The notes: generated by a model not told the origin, from the letters alone. Positions 1-9,876 are shown, numbered from the stretch's first letter. The stretch is DNA of 64,000 bases from Imhoffiella purpurea (GCF_000585215.1 NZ_AONC01000014.1:1-64000); one strand, 5' to 3'. Numbers and translations: made by a program.

Positions 1-56
1 CTCACGCTGCGGAGTGTCCCCGATGGACTCCCGGAAATGTCAAACTGCTACTGTCA

Positions 57-73
57 CCCCGGCAAAGCCGGGG
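57..73. repeat. GC-rich hairpin
   Basis: A perfect 7-bp inverted repeat (CCCCGGC / GCCGGGG) with an AAA loop. It lies just past the stop of the decayed minus-strand reading frame at 89, so it could end that transcript, but no clean U tract follows on the minus strand. It may equally be a dispersed hairpin repeat. Confidence 0.4.
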
Positions 74-88
74 GATTACCCGTTTTAT

Positions 89-318
89 TTATAGGGCCGA
101 TCGCAGGGCCATGAAGATCATTGCGCTCAGCAGGGCGACGTCGTTGCCGCCGATGTTGAAGGTCGTGGCCAGCAGGAACGGCAGTGCCTGGTTGTGACTG
201 CGCTTCCGGCTGTCAACAGCAAGAGCAGGATGAAGCTGAGATTCAGCTTGTCTTTGAACACGGGCGCCGTTTCCTCCGCGAAGAATCGGGTCAGGCCCCT
301 TGACGGGCCGTCGCCCAC
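89..318 (-). pseudogene. Fragment of an unrecognised membrane protein, frameshifted
   Basis: On the minus strand a frame carries a strongly hydrophobic segment (FILLLLLTAG) and then loses sense near position 190. The next frame continues with a second hydrophobic stretch (PFLLATTFNIGGND) and closes at a TAA at 89-91. The two pieces read as one short two-helix membrane protein joined by a single frameshift. The upstream part is missing, because an in-frame stop precedes the fragment. I do not recognise the family. The rest of the first 568 bases shows no other gene. Confidence 0.3.
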
Positions 319-568
319 CTTAGCTTCGGACTGTTACGGTACATCGGACGGCCTCCCGGCGTCCGGTCGGCGAAACCGATTGGGGCGTCGCCGTCATCGA
401 AGGGCTCCAGGACTTCAGCTCCCTGACACGGAAGGCATTCAGTCGCCGTTCATCAGCCTATGGGGCCGGTACGGCATCAGCCGTATTGCCGCCGGGATCG
501 AACGGGCCACAGAGACGCCGGCCTATTGGGCTCGGCCATCCATGGCCCGGTTCTGGGATCGGTGCCGG

Positions 569-2092
569 TCAGCGACCCTCGATCAGCGCCCGGCTCTCCT
601 TCTTCGACAGGACCGAATATTCCGATTCACCCGTCTTGGTGAGACAGGACGAGACGTTGACCGATGGATTGAAATAGGGCTGATTGCCGTATCCCTCGCC
701 GAAATAGGTGGTGGAGCAGATGGTGCTGTCTCCGCGCAAGGTCGAGGGGATCGGGAATTCGAACTGGAAGGCCCTCGATTCGCCGGCCCGCAGCGAGATC
801 GGCACGGGGTCTCCGGCCTGGAATTCGGTGGAGGATAGCGTGCCGCCGGGGAGATAGCCGGAGGCGATGCTCCAGATGGAGCCGCGCACCCGCTCGGGCG
901 AGCGATTTTCCAGACTGACGCGATAGCGGCAGATTCCGCCGTCGATCGAGTCGCTGTCGCAGGGGCTGGTGACGGAGATCCTCACCGGCTTGGGGTCGAG
1001 CGCGATCTCGCCGATGGATCGCTTTTCGCCCTCGGCCCCGGAGTGGATCGTGGGCAGTTGCTGGGTCTCATAGTCCGAGGCGGACGCCGTGATGCGGTAT
1101 TCGCCGGGCCTCAGGTATGGCTCGGTCGTTTCGTCGAAGCGAAAATGGCCGGCACTGTCCGGAGCTACATCGACCGAATAGCAGGACTCGATGCACGGAA
1201 ACTGCCGCAGCCGGACGGATGCGAAGGGATATTCCTCCCCGGAGAGTCCGACGCCGGTCATGGCGTCGACCAGACGTCCCTCGATGGTTCCGATGCCCAG
1301 CGGCTCCTCGTAATAGAGCGTCGGAACCCGATAGTGCTGGTTCTCGGCCACCCAGAAGATCTCGGACCAGACGGGTTCGTCCAGGAAGCTGGCCCTGACG
1401 CGAAAGTATCCGGGTTCTATCGGCATCCCGTTCCATTCTGCGCTGAAGCTGTATGCACCGCCGTTGCCCCCTTGGCTCGCGACGGGTGCGGTGCAGCTTT
1501 CGGGATCATCTCCATCCGTGCAGCGCAGGAGCTGGACCGATCCTTGTGGCGTGTATCTGCCGGTTATGGCATCCAGGTAGAGTCCGCTGATCGAGCCGAT
1601 CGATCTGCTGTAGGTGGAGAAGCTGAGACGATAGCCGCCGGATTGCCGGTGATCCCCGGTCAAGGTCATGTCCCCGCTGCCCGTCACGGCGATCACGAAG
1701 GTTCCGGACGCGGGAACATAGAGCGGAAGTCGGGACATGAGGCTGAAATAGTCGTCGTTCGAGGCCAGCAGCTCGCATCCAAGGCCAAGATAGGCCAGCA
1801 TCGGATCCCCGACGGCATCCGTGCCCTCCGAATCGCCTTCCAGCTCGATCCGGAGCGGCGTTTCGGGTGTGGCCGAGATCAGGTAGAAGTCGATGTCGCC
1901 CCTTCCCGACCCGGGCGCCTCCAGGGTTCCGTTCAGTGTGGCGGGCATGGACGAGAGCTCGACGCGATCGGCCGATAGACAGCCGTCGTTCGGCTCGACG
2001 TCTGCGTGGGCCAGACTGGTGGCGAGGCACAGCGTCGGCACCAGCAAGCAGGATCCCCAGCGTTGGGCGCTGGCATATTCGGGGTTCATCAT
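569..2092 (-). CDS. Secreted PPC-domain protein with carboxypeptidase-regulatory-like repeats
   Basis: About 507 residues. The start at 2092 is chosen because an AGGAGA box lies 5 nt upstream; an in-frame ATG at 2125 lacks one. An N-terminal hydrophobic segment ending in SLAHA is a probable Sec signal peptide. Residues about 35-150 resemble a pre-peptidase C-terminal (PPC) domain, with a DIDFY motif and an aromatic-rich strand pattern. Two later segments beginning GSISGLYLDAITG and GTIEGRLVDAMTG resemble carboxypeptidase-regulatory-like beta folds. Several cysteine pairs fit an oxidising compartment. No catalytic domain is visible, so this is probably a surface or periplasmic binding protein. 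The function is unknown. Confidence 0.7.
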   Translation of the reverse strand: MMNPEYASAQRWGSCLLVPTLCLATSLAHADVEPNDGCLSADRVELSSMPATLNGTLEAPGSGRGDIDFYLISATPETPLRIELEGDSEGTDAVGDPMLAYLGLGCELLASNDDYFSLMSRLPLYVPASGTFVIAVTGSGDMTLTGDHRQSGGYRLSFSTYSRSIGSISGLYLDAITGRYTPQGSVQLLRCTDGDDPESCTAPVASQGGNGGAYSFSAEWNGMPIEPGYFRVRASFLDEPVWSEIFWVAENQHYRVPTLYYEEPLGIGTIEGRLVDAMTGVGLSGEEYPFASVRLRQFPCIESCYSVDVAPDSAGHFRFDETTEPYLRPGEYRITASASDYETQQLPTIHSGAEGEKRSIGEIALDPKPVRISVTSPCDSDSIDGGICRYRVSLENRSPERVRGSIWSIASGYLPGGTLSSTEFQAGDPVPISLRAGESRAFQFEFPIPSTLRGDSTICSTTYFGEGYGNQPYFNPSVNVSSCLTKTGESEYSVLSKKESRALIEGR

Positions 2093-2284
2093 GGGACTCT
2101 CCTGTCGCTCCTTCGTGGCGGACATCCAAGGGGACGAATTCGGCGCCGGCGGACATCGGCCGCGCTGAATGTCCTTGGCGCATGGATCCTAACCAATCAG
2201 GAAAACCCGACTCAATATCGGATGAGACGGGACAGGGTCTCCGGCAACGGCTCGCCGCGAACCCGGGTTCGATCGGGCGACGCT

Positions 2285-3013
2285 TCAGAGATACAGAGGG
2301 GCCATCCGGCGCCAGTGATATCCCTGATGTGCTCGTCCATCCCATTCGTGCAGGGCATGCCGGACGCCCTTGTCCCAGAGCGAGCGGCTGAGATAGCGGT
2401 TGTTGTCGAGGAAGGGATCCTCCTTTCCGATCGTCAGCACGATGTCCATGCGGCGCAGTGCCCCGAGCCGCTCGGGACAGCCGAGGTTGGGCAGATACTG
2501 GGCCGGCGTGTGGAAATAGATCTGCTCGTCCCGGTGTCCGCTGAAAAGATCGCGGAAATGCTCCACGTTCAGCGTCAGGTCGTAGCGTCCCGAGAAGGCG
2601 GCGACCTTGCGGAACAGATGCGGATGGCGGAAGGCGATGTTGACCGCATGGAAGGCGCCGAGACTGCAGCCGTGGGCGATGGTGCAGGGATGGGGGTTCT
2701 TCATCGCCATCAGCGGCAGCACCTCGTTGAGGATGTAGTCCTCGAAGGCGTTGTGGCGCCGGATTCGGTCCGCCGGGTTGCACCAGAAGCAGTAGAGCGA
2801 TTCCCAGTCGAGGCTGTCCACGCAATAGAGCTGGAGCTGTCCCGCCTCGAGCTTGTGGCGCACGGATTCCACGAGCCGAAGGTTCTCGTACTCGTAGAAG
2901 CGCCCGTCCCGGGTCGGGAAGACCAGTACCTTGGCCCCGGCATGACCGAAGACGAGCAGCTCCATGTCCCGTCCGAGACGGTGACTGTACCAGCGGTGAT
3001 ATTCACGGTTCAT
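2285..3013 (-). CDS. Alpha/beta-hydrolase fold esterase-family protein
   Basis: 242 residues, with no signal peptide, so probably cytoplasmic. It matches the putative-esterase (esterase D-like) family: an N-terminal strand-rich start (MELLVFGHAGAKVLVFPT), a nucleophile elbow GCSLGA with Ser117 as likely nucleophile, a GKEDPFLDN segment that can supply the acid, and a C-terminal HEWDGRAHQGYHW segment with candidate catalytic histidines. Proteins of this type act on ester or acyl bonds, but the substrate cannot be read from the sequence. It lies between a secreted protein gene and a second hydrolase on the same strand, 121 nt after the latter. Confidence 0.75.
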   Translation of the reverse strand: MNREYHRWYSHRLGRDMELLVFGHAGAKVLVFPTRDGRFYEYENLRLVESVRHKLEAGQLQLYCVDSLDWESLYCFWCNPADRIRRHNAFEDYILNEVLPLMAMKNPHPCTIAHGCSLGAFHAVNIAFRHPHLFRKVAAFSGRYDLTLNVEHFRDLFSGHRDEQIYFHTPAQYLPNLGCPERLGALRRMDIVLTIGKEDPFLDNNRYLSRSLWDKGVRHALHEWDGRAHQGYHWRRMAPLYL

Positions 3014-3134
3014 CGACGCTATCCAGACGGTAGGTTGAGCCCGCTGGAATGCTAGCCGCGGATCATTTCATTCGCGTGAAAACAGGGGCTTGCCTGATCC
3101 TGGGTTTACCGGATTCCCGCAGGTTCCTCGTGGG

Positions 3135-4088
3135 TCACAGAGGTGCGAGAAAGTCCCCGAGTTCCTCCAGTAGCGCCCGTTCCTGGAGTTCCCGGCCGGG
3201 ATGGTCGAAGTGGCCGGCCTCCAGCACGAACAGATGCTTCTCGCCGGGGATGGCGTTGTAGACGGCGAACTGGCCGGGCGGCGCGACCGCCGGGTCGAAC
3301 AGGGCGGCGGCGATGTGCATCGGCTGCCGGATGTGGCGTGCGGCGAGCGCCGCGTCGAAATAGCGGAGCGAATCCGGCATTCCGCCGTGCTCTTCGGCGA
3401 AGCGCTGGACGGCCGCGCCGCTGCCGATGGTCGGCAGGGTCAGCCGCAATGGCTGATGGCCGAAGCTGGGGACGTTGAGATGGCCGCGGGCGAGACGCGG
3501 GTCCCAGGCCAGGGCCATGGCGCCGAGACCGCCGCCGAAGCTGATGCCGAGATAGCCGAGATGTCCGGCCAGATTCGGTTGGAGACGGAGCAGGGCGGAG
3601 ACGCCGGTCCAGATGTCGTCCACGCAGCCGCCGAGGATGTAGCGGTCGCGCCGATGGATGTCGTGCAGGACGTGCCAGATCGGGTTCTCGGAGATGGGCG
3701 TTCGCCGGCTGAGCCCGATGCCGCGAAAGCAGGGTACGAGATAGACCGCGTCTTCCAGCGGAAGATCCAGGGGCGGGCCGTCGATGCCGCCGTATCCGTG
3801 TCCCAGCATCAGGCCCCGTCTGGGAGTTCCGATGCGTGGCGTCAGGAGCCAGCCGCGGATCGGGAATCCATCGGTCGATGCGTATTCCAGGTCGTGCACG
3901 TGGAAACGCGGATGTTTCAGGGTCGAGTCGCGGATGTGCGGTTCGGGATCGATCGCGAGCGCCCTGTCTAAACGATCGCGCCAGAATGGCTCGAAATCGG
4001 CCGGTTCTTCCGGAGGCTCGACGCTCAGGAGCCGTTCCAGGCTGTAGCCGTAGCTGGGATCGAAGGGGTAGGTATGCTCGAATGTCAT
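3135..4088 (-). CDS. Acetyl-xylan esterase / cephalosporin deacetylase-like hydrolase
   Basis: 317 residues, close to the usual length of the AXE1 (carbohydrate esterase 7) family. Visible marks are an N-terminal FEPFWRDRLDRAL helix, the LGHGYGG oxyanion region near 96-101, an RGIGLS motif, the nucleophile elbow GISFGG (Ser183), an FDPAVAPPGQ segment with the likely catalytic Asp, and EAGHFDH with the catalytic His. Family members remove acetyl groups from sugars or related esters. It is probably cytoplasmic because no signal is seen. It may share transcription with the esterase at 2285-3013. Confidence 0.75.
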   Translation of the reverse strand: MTFEHTYPFDPSYGYSLERLLSVEPPEEPADFEPFWRDRLDRALAIDPEPHIRDSTLKHPRFHVHDLEYASTDGFPIRGWLLTPRIGTPRRGLMLGHGYGGIDGPPLDLPLEDAVYLVPCFRGIGLSRRTPISENPIWHVLHDIHRRDRYILGGCVDDIWTGVSALLRLQPNLAGHLGYLGISFGGGLGAMALAWDPRLARGHLNVPSFGHQPLRLTLPTIGSGAAVQRFAEEHGGMPDSLRYFDAALAARHIRQPMHIAAALFDPAVAPPGQFAVYNAIPGEKHLFVLEAGHFDHPGRELQERALLEELGDFLAPL

Positions 4089-4585
4089 GGGGTCTGAGTG
4101 CCGTTCGGTTCCGTCCAGTGTCGCTCATGCAGATGACGAACATTCATGGCTCGTTCCGAACATATCGCCGAACGCGCTCCTCCAGGAAGAGAATCTCGCC
4201 CCAATTCCGATCGACACACCCTTGATCCTGCTTCGTCGATCCTGTGTCCGAGCGGAGACGGGATTCGAATGAGACCGACTTGGCAAAGTCCCATGTCGGT
4301 CACCGAGATGTCATCCCGATCGATCAGAATGGGAAGCGAATTCGCACCCCTGGGCCGGTATGCGTTGGCGGCTCGATCGGCAGTTGGCTTCCGTTTCCAG
4401 CTTGCGCTTTCGCCGGGCCATGGGCCTTCAGCAATGCGCGTGCGTCAATCAGGCCCCTCCGCTGTCTCCTCGGCAGGGTGGCGATCCTTCGTTCCGAGGG
4501 TTGCGCTCCAGGCATCTGCGCGCCACGGCATTCTTCTTCGCCAGTCATTTAGAAAGAAATACAGCGTATTACAGGCGTCAAGACC
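4089..4585. other. Divergent intergenic region with a hairpin
   Basis: About 500 bases separate the minus-strand hydrolase from the chemoreceptor. I see no convincing gene. A hairpin with perfect GACCGAC / GTCGGTC arms lies at 4273-4301. I find no convincing sigma-28 (flagellar) promoter ahead of the chemoreceptor. Confidence 0.4.
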
Positions 4586-6301
4586 ATGAAATTGATCCAT
4601 CACGCGAAAATCAAGACCAAGCTGGTTCTCCTGGCGCTGATTCCGAGCCTCGCCATGCTGCTCATCGGGTTCGTTTCACTGGATCTTCTTCGGCAGGTGA
4701 ACGAGGGGGTGGATCGGATCTACGAGGACAGGATCGTGCCCCTGCAGCAGCTGAAATGGATCACGGACGACTATGCCGTGCAGATCGTCGGCGCGGTCAA
4801 CAAGGCCAACGCCGGCGAATTCACCGCGGAGCAGTCCCTGGAGCAGGTCGAGCGGGCCAAGGACCGGATCCAGCAGAATTGGCAGGCCTATCTGCAGACG
4901 CGACTGACCCCGGAGGAAGCGGGTCTGGTCGAGGAGGCCCAGGCGCTCTTCGGGCCGGCGGATGCGGCCATCGAGAGGCTGCAGGTGCGGCTGGGGGACG
5001 AGCAGGGCAACATCGGCGGCATGCTGGATATGTTCGACGGGCCGCTCTCCGCCCTGATCGATCCCATCGGTGCCAAGCTCAACGAACTGGTGAGCCTGCA
5101 GCTGCGGGTCGCGGAGCAGGAGCGGGACAGGGCGCATCATCTCTACTCCCATTCCGTCACGACCTTCGTCGGTATCGCCCTGGTGGCGGTGCTGCTGATC
5201 GTCGTTCTGGGCTGGTCCTTCTACGGCTCGATCGTCGGACAGCTGGGACGGCTGCGTACCTCCGTGAACCGGATTCTCGAGCACTCCGACCTCTCCATCC
5301 GGACCCACCTGGATGCGCGTAACGAGATCGGCGAGATCGCGCGCGACTTCGACCGGATGGTCGATGGGCTGCGTGGCCTGGTCGAGCAGATCGGGGATTC
5401 GACCCTGACCCTGTCGGCGGCCACCGGTCAGATGTCCGCCACCCTGAGCCAATCCCGAGCCGGTGTGAATCGGCAGCTTGGCGATACCGAACAGGTGGCG
5501 ACGGCGATGGAGCAGATGACGGCCTCGTCCGGGGAGGTCGCGCGCAATACCGCAGACGCTGCGGCCGCCGCCCAGCGTGCCAAGGATCTCGCGGAGCGCG
5601 GCCGGGGCGCGGTCGGGGAGACCATCGGCGCCATGTCGACGCTGGCCGAGCAGGTCGGTACCGCCGGAGAGACGATCCGTTCGCTGGGGCAGGACATGAC
5701 CGGCATCGAGAAGATCCTCCACGTCATCCGGGGCGTCACCGAGCAGACCAACCTGCTCGCGCTCAATGCCGCCATCGAGGCGGCGCGCGCGGGCGAGCAG
5801 GGGCGCGGATTCGCCGTGGTCGCCACCGAGGTTCGTACCCTCGCCAAACGCACCCAGGTCTCCGCTCAGGAGATCGAGGCATCGATCGTGCAGCTGCAGC
5901 AGCGCTCGCGTCAGGCGGGCATGGAGATGGAGAAGAGCGAGCAGAGCTCTGCGCTGGCTCTGTCGGCGGCCGGCGAGGCCGAGCATGCGTTGGATGCCAT
6001 CACCGAGGCGGTGGCCGGCATTTCGGGAGCCATGGGCCAGATCGCCGGTGCGGCCGAGGAGCAGAGCGCCGTTGCCAACGAAATCAGCCATCGTATCGTC
6101 GCGATCACCGATGCCGCACATCAGCGGAGTGCGAGCGTGAATCAGCTCGAGACCGCCAGCGAACTGCTGGTCCGGCTCACGGACGAACTCAAGGCGCGCG
6201 CCAGTCAGTTCAAGGGACACGATCACGGGGACGGAGTCAGGCGGCACCGCGACCCTCAGGTCTTGATGCCCGCCTCTTCCCTCCAGCCGCAAACCGCCTG
6301 A
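4586..6301 (+). CDS. Methyl-accepting chemotaxis protein
   Basis: 571 residues, class II membrane chemoreceptor. TM1 at about 12-35, a periplasmic helical ligand domain at about 36-190 (four-helix-bundle type by length and helical pattern), TM2 at about 191-214, HAMP at about 216-268, then the long cytoplasmic coiled coil. The conserved signalling tip is seen at about 383-410 ([20 protein letters not shown]). It senses a periplasmic signal and controls CheA through CheW. No CheA, CheW, CheR or CheB is in the window; a CheD gene lies at 27058. The C-terminus ends in an ordinary tail without an NWETF-type CheR pentapeptide. Confidence 0.93.
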   Translation: MKLIHHAKIKTKLVLLALIPSLAMLLIGFVSLDLLRQVNEGVDRIYEDRIVPLQQLKWITDDYAVQIVGAVNKANAGEFTAEQSLEQVERAKDRIQQNWQAYLQTRLTPEEAGLVEEAQALFGPADAAIERLQVRLGDEQGNIGGMLDMFDGPLSALIDPIGAKLNELVSLQLRVAEQERDRAHHLYSHSVTTFVGIALVAVLLIVVLGWSFYGSIVGQLGRLRTSVNRILEHSDLSIRTHLDARNEIGEIARDFDRMVDGLRGLVEQIGDSTLTLSAATGQMSATLSQSRAGVNRQLGDTEQVATAMEQMTASSGEVARNTADAAAAAQRAKDLAERGRGAVGETIGAMSTLAEQVGTAGETIRSLGQDMTGIEKILHVIRGVTEQTNLLALNAAIEAARAGEQGRGFAVVATEVRTLAKRTQVSAQEIEASIVQLQQRSRQAGMEMEKSEQSSALALSAAGEAEHALDAITEAVAGISGAMGQIAGAAEEQSAVANEISHRIVAITDAAHQRSASVNQLETASELLVRLTDELKARASQFKGHDHGDGVRRHRDPQVLMPASSLQPQTA

Positions 6302-6401
6302 GCGGGGTGTAACGAAACCGTCTCATTGGTCTGCAATACTCGCCAGTCGCGGTTTCCGTATATCTGCTCGCCCTCGTCCATCCATGCCTCCCGGAGGTCT
6401 C

Positions 6402-8183
6402 ATGCTTCATGGACTCTCGCGACTCGGGGTCGCCATCGTCTCGACGATTGCATTGGTTTCGATCGGCACGGAGTCGCACGCGGCTGGAGCGGATACCGCT
6501 TGTTCCCCATCCGAGGATCAGGTCGTGGTGCGCTTCACCTACGGCTCGGAGAAGAAGGCATGGATCCGGGACCTGACCCCCACCTTCAATCAAGCGGGCG
6601 AGAAGACCGCTTCCGGCAAGCGCATCTGCGTCGAGTCCATCCCCAAGGGCTCGGGCGACAGCGTCAACGAGATCGCGAACGGCAAGGCTGGACCGGACGA
6701 GGTCCATGCCACCAGCCCGGCCTCGGATCTCTACGTCAATCTGATCAACTACGAATACTCCCAGGAACAGGGCAAGGACCTGCTCAAGGCCGAGGGATTC
6801 CTGGTGTCCTCGCCCGTGGTGATCGCGGCCTGGGAGCCGGTACTCCAGAGTCTTGGTCCCAAGGACCAGATCGGCTGGTCGGACATCTTCGCGCGCTCCA
6901 GCGAGGGCGGCTTCCGCTACGGCCAGACCAGTCCCGAAAGCTCCAATAGCGGTCTGTCGGCCCTGGTCGCCCAGTTCTACGCGGGTGCCGAGAGCGAGGC
7001 CGGGCGTCCGGTGCCCAGGCTGTCGCTTGCCAAGGTCGAGGATCCCAAGGTGCGCGACTTCGTGCGCAAGGTCCACGAGAGCGTCATCCACTACGGACGC
7101 TCGACCGGTTTCTATGCCGAGAAGATGCGCGACGGCGGTCCCCAGTACGCCGACGCCGTGGTCGTCTACGAGAGCGACGTCATCCAGGCCAACAATGCCA
7201 TCCGCGAACAGGGTCTCGGGTATCCCCGCCTGGAGGCCATCTATCCAAAGGAAGGGACCTTCGCCACCAATCACCCCTTCGCCATCGTCGAGCGCGACTG
7301 GGTCGACGCGGACGAGGAGGAGGGGGCCAAGCGCTACTTCTCCTTCCTGATGTCGCCCCAGAGCCAGGCCAAGGCGCTGCAGTACGGCTTCCGGCCGAGC
7401 GTGCCGCTGGACATCGATCCCGGCATCTACGGTCTGGTCTGGAACGCGGACAACGGGGTCGAGCCCTTCGATAGCGTGCACCGTTTCCTGGCGACCCCGG
7501 GTGGACAGGTCATCAAGGCCATCCGCGACGCCTTTCGCGCCATCAAGAACAGCTCGCACGTGGTGCTGGTCATCGACCGCTCCGGGAGCATGGATGCGCG
7601 TCTGTTCGACAAGGAGCGCGGGCAGGAGCGCTCGCGCATGGACATGGCGGTCGAGAGCGCCAATCTGCTCGCCCAGTCACTGCAGGACAAGGACCGGCTC
7701 TCGCTGCTCTTCTACGACTACAGGGTCCGGTATTCCGACCTGACGCCCAAGGGGCAGCCGATCCGGATGGATGCGGCCGGAAAGCAGAAGCTGGCCGATG
7801 CGCTGTCCAAGGTGCGCCCCGCCGGCGGCACCGCCATGCGCTCGGCGATCGAGACCGCTTGGGACGATCTCTGCCAGGCCGTCAAGCAGGATCCGTCCGA
7901 CCGCTCGATCCGGGTCATGGTGGTCCTGACCGACGGTGTCGACAATGCCTCCAAGATCTCGGACAAGGACCTGATCGGGAAGATCGGCTATACCCAGTCG
8001 GACGGCCGAGGCGGATATCTGGGCGACTCGGCCTGCAAGATCCCGGTCTTCGGCATCGCCTTCGGGGGCGAGGCGGACGACAGTTCGCTGAAGGCCATCG
8101 GCGCGGCGGCCGGGGGCGAAACCCGGCGCGGCGATTCGGCCGAGATCCGCGACATCTTCAAGCGCTTCAGCGAGCTGCTCTGA
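6402..8183 (+). CDS. Secreted solute-binding/VWA fusion protein
   Basis: 593 residues from the ATG at 6402, chosen because GGAGG lies 4 nt upstream; an in-frame ATG at 6384 would put that site inside the gene. The signal peptide ends near ESHAAGA. Residues about 40-340 resemble a type-2 periplasmic solute-binding domain. A VWA domain starts near 385, with an intact MIDAS: DRSGS near 390, the Thr of GGTAM and the Asp of LTDGVD. Such VWA domains bind Mg2+ and mediate protein contacts. The next gene carries a related solute-binding domain: both open with a GSEKK.W motif. The stop overlaps the next start by one base (TGATG), so the two are probably co-translated. The ligand is unknown. Confidence 0.8.
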   Translation: MLHGLSRLGVAIVSTIALVSIGTESHAAGADTACSPSEDQVVVRFTYGSEKKAWIRDLTPTFNQAGEKTASGKRICVESIPKGSGDSVNEIANGKAGPDEVHATSPASDLYVNLINYEYSQEQGKDLLKAEGFLVSSPVVIAAWEPVLQSLGPKDQIGWSDIFARSSEGGFRYGQTSPESSNSGLSALVAQFYAGAESEAGRPVPRLSLAKVEDPKVRDFVRKVHESVIHYGRSTGFYAEKMRDGGPQYADAVVVYESDVIQANNAIREQGLGYPRLEAIYPKEGTFATNHPFAIVERDWVDADEEEGAKRYFSFLMSPQSQAKALQYGFRPSVPLDIDPGIYGLVWNADNGVEPFDSVHRFLATPGGQVIKAIRDAFRAIKNSSHVVLVIDRSGSMDARLFDKERGQERSRMDMAVESANLLAQSLQDKDRLSLLFYDYRVRYSDLTPKGQPIRMDAAGKQKLADALSKVRPAGGTAMRSAIETAWDDLCQAVKQDPSDRSIRVMVVLTDGVDNASKISDKDLIGKIGYTQSDGRGGYLGDSACKIPVFGIAFGGEADDSSLKAIGAAAGGETRRGDSAEIRDIFKRFSELL

Positions 8184-9700
8184 TGCGCCGGGCGGCTGGG
8201 GTGAACATCATGCGTGCATTCGAGTGCGAGCCCGTCTTCCGATCCGGTCTGCGGCACCTGCTGCTCTGCGGTCTTCTGATCCTCGCCGGTCCGGGGGCGA
8301 TGGGTTCCGCCACGGCGGCCGAGAAGCTCTTCAACTTCGGCGACCTCAACGTCGACCTTTCCAAGGTCCAGGCCAAGCCGGGGGGCCAGTCTGCGGAGGC
8401 TCCGGTCAAGGAGTCGCCGGAGCAGCAGCTGCCGAGCACGCCCGAGAGTCCGGCGCCAGCGGTGCTGCCCAGGGACGGCCAGGAGTCGATCGACAATACG
8501 GTCCGAAATCAGGCGGTCAAGGTTAAGCCCGTCGAGATCGGGGCGTCCAAGACCGGGCTCCAGCGAATCCTCTATCCGGTGCCCGAGGACCGGGCGGTCA
8601 TCGAGGTCAAGGTCGCCGCCGGATCCGAGAAGAAGGACTGGCTCGAGGAGGCCGCGCGGCGCTTCATGGCCGATCCGGCGCAGAACAGCCTCGACGGCAA
8701 GCCCATCCGTTTGGTCATCGACAAGATCGGCTCGACCGAGTCCGCGACCCTCATCGCCGAGGGTAGGACCATGCAGGGCGGACGCAACGAGTATCAGGTC
8801 TGGGCGCCCGCATCCAGCATCTTCCGCAGCGTCGTGGAGGACGCCTTCACCGGTGGCAAGCTCTTCGAGACCGACGCCTCGATCGCCCGCAGTCCCATGG
8901 TCTTCGTCACCTGGGCACCGGTCCAGGAGGCGATCGACCGTCGCATCCAGAAATCGATGAGCTTCGACACCATCGCCGAGATCTTCTCCCGCGAGCTGGC
9001 CGGCGAGGCCATCGACCCCAACGGACGCAACTTCCAGTTCGGCTTCACCCGTCCGCAGGACTCGAACAGCGGCGCCGTCGCGCTCGTCGCCATGGCCTAC
9101 GAGTTCTTCGCCAAGGACCGCGGACGCTACAGGATCCGTCTCGAGGATCTGAAGAACCCGGACTTCCAGGCCTATCTGGCCTTTATCAAGTACATGTCCG
9201 ACCAGACCAAGGACAGCACGGGCAAGCTGGCCGAGCCGCTGATGCAGGCTGGATACGGCGGTCAGCCGCTCTCGTCCATCTACGTCTACGAGAACCTGGG
9301 GGTCAAGCTGGCCTTCATCCGCCGGGTCAACGATCCCAATGGTGCCAAGCCGATCATCCGCTATCCCAAGTACAACCTGGTCTCGGATCATCCCTATTAC
9401 ACCTTGCGTCACGGGAATTCGCGCGAGCAGGTCGAGGCCGCGCGGCGCTTCGAGGAGTATCTGCTGACCCGCGACATCCAGCTACTGGCGCTGCAGAAGG
9501 AAGGATTCAGACCCGTGAGCACCCAAATCTCCAACCAAGAGATGAGCGAGGTGCTGGGCGAGTTCGTCGAGGAGAACGGTCTGGTGCCCGATCTCATCAA
9601 GGCGTCCCAGATCCTGATCCCGGCCCAGAGCGGCGAGGTCATCATGGCCCTGATCCGTGCCTATGAGCAGCTGGGCGATCCGGTCGGGCCGAATCTCTGA
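8183..9700 (+). CDS. Secreted solute-binding-like protein, partner of the VWA protein
   Basis: 505 residues if it starts at 8183 (TGATG overlap with the VWA gene); 8210 is an alternative that gives a tidier signal peptide. A hydrophobic core (LLLCGLLILAGPGAM) precedes a likely signal peptidase site at SATAA. A proline- and glutamine-rich linker (about 60-110) separates the N-terminus from a type-2 periplasmic-binding-protein-like domain starting at EVKVAAGSEKK and running to about 460. It shares the DSNSG motif and general layout with the upstream fusion protein but has no VWA domain. It probably acts with that protein in the periplasm or at the surface. No transporter membrane subunit is next to it. 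Confidence 0.75.
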   Translation: MRRAAGVNIMRAFECEPVFRSGLRHLLLCGLLILAGPGAMGSATAAEKLFNFGDLNVDLSKVQAKPGGQSAEAPVKESPEQQLPSTPESPAPAVLPRDGQESIDNTVRNQAVKVKPVEIGASKTGLQRILYPVPEDRAVIEVKVAAGSEKKDWLEEAARRFMADPAQNSLDGKPIRLVIDKIGSTESATLIAEGRTMQGGRNEYQVWAPASSIFRSVVEDAFTGGKLFETDASIARSPMVFVTWAPVQEAIDRRIQKSMSFDTIAEIFSRELAGEAIDPNGRNFQFGFTRPQDSNSGAVALVAMAYEFFAKDRGRYRIRLEDLKNPDFQAYLAFIKYMSDQTKDSTGKLAEPLMQAGYGGQPLSSIYVYENLGVKLAFIRRVNDPNGAKPIIRYPKYNLVSDHPYYTLRHGNSREQVEAARRFEEYLLTRDIQLLALQKEGFRPVSTQISNQEMSEVLGEFVEENGLVPDLIKASQILIPAQSGEVIMALIRAYEQLGDPVGPNL

Positions 9701-9728
9701 GGGCTGAACGCTTCCTGATGGGTATTTC

Positions 9729-9757
9729 GTAGGTTGGGCCGAGGTACGAGGCCCAAC
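9729..9757 (+). repeat. GTAG-headed REP repeat, family A (single copy)
   Basis: GTAG followed by a perfect 8-bp palindrome (GTTGGGCC / GGCCCAAC) around a 9-nt loop. The same element, including the loop in one arm, recurs as an inverted pair at 61577-61647. This matches the known layout of REP sequences mobilised by RAYT (TnpA-REP) transposases. A duplicated phrase (GAACGCTTCC.GATGGGTA) flanks it at about 9706 and 9766. Confidence 0.75.
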
Positions 9758-9781
9758 GCGAGGCCGAACGCTTCCGGATGG

Positions 9782-9857
9782 GTAGGGCGCAATAGCGCAG
9801 CGTATTGCGCCATGCGACGTCTCATTCGGCGCAATACGCTGCGCTATTGCGCCCTAC
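9782..9857. repeat. REPIN: inverted pair of GTAG REPs, family B
   Basis: Two perfect 30-bp copies in inverted orientation (9782-9811 and 9828-9857) with a 16-nt spacer. Each copy is GTAG plus a GGCGCAATA / TATTGCGCC hairpin. The GTAG heads face outward, as in classical REPINs. The pair ends 8 nt before the ribosome-binding site of the next gene, so its cruciform or RNA hairpin could affect read-through or translation. Confidence 0.8.
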
Positions 9858-9876
9858 GGTCGTGCAGGAGGATTGC

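Noticed and set aside
194-838. Plus-strand open frame of 214 codons near the left edge
   Set aside because: It overlaps the secreted PPC-domain gene antisense, has no domain sense and no ribosome-binding site.
9805-9876. Earlier start for the small secreted protein
   Set aside because: The first 24 codons are translated REP repeat. The ATG at 9877 has AGGAGG and a proper signal peptide.
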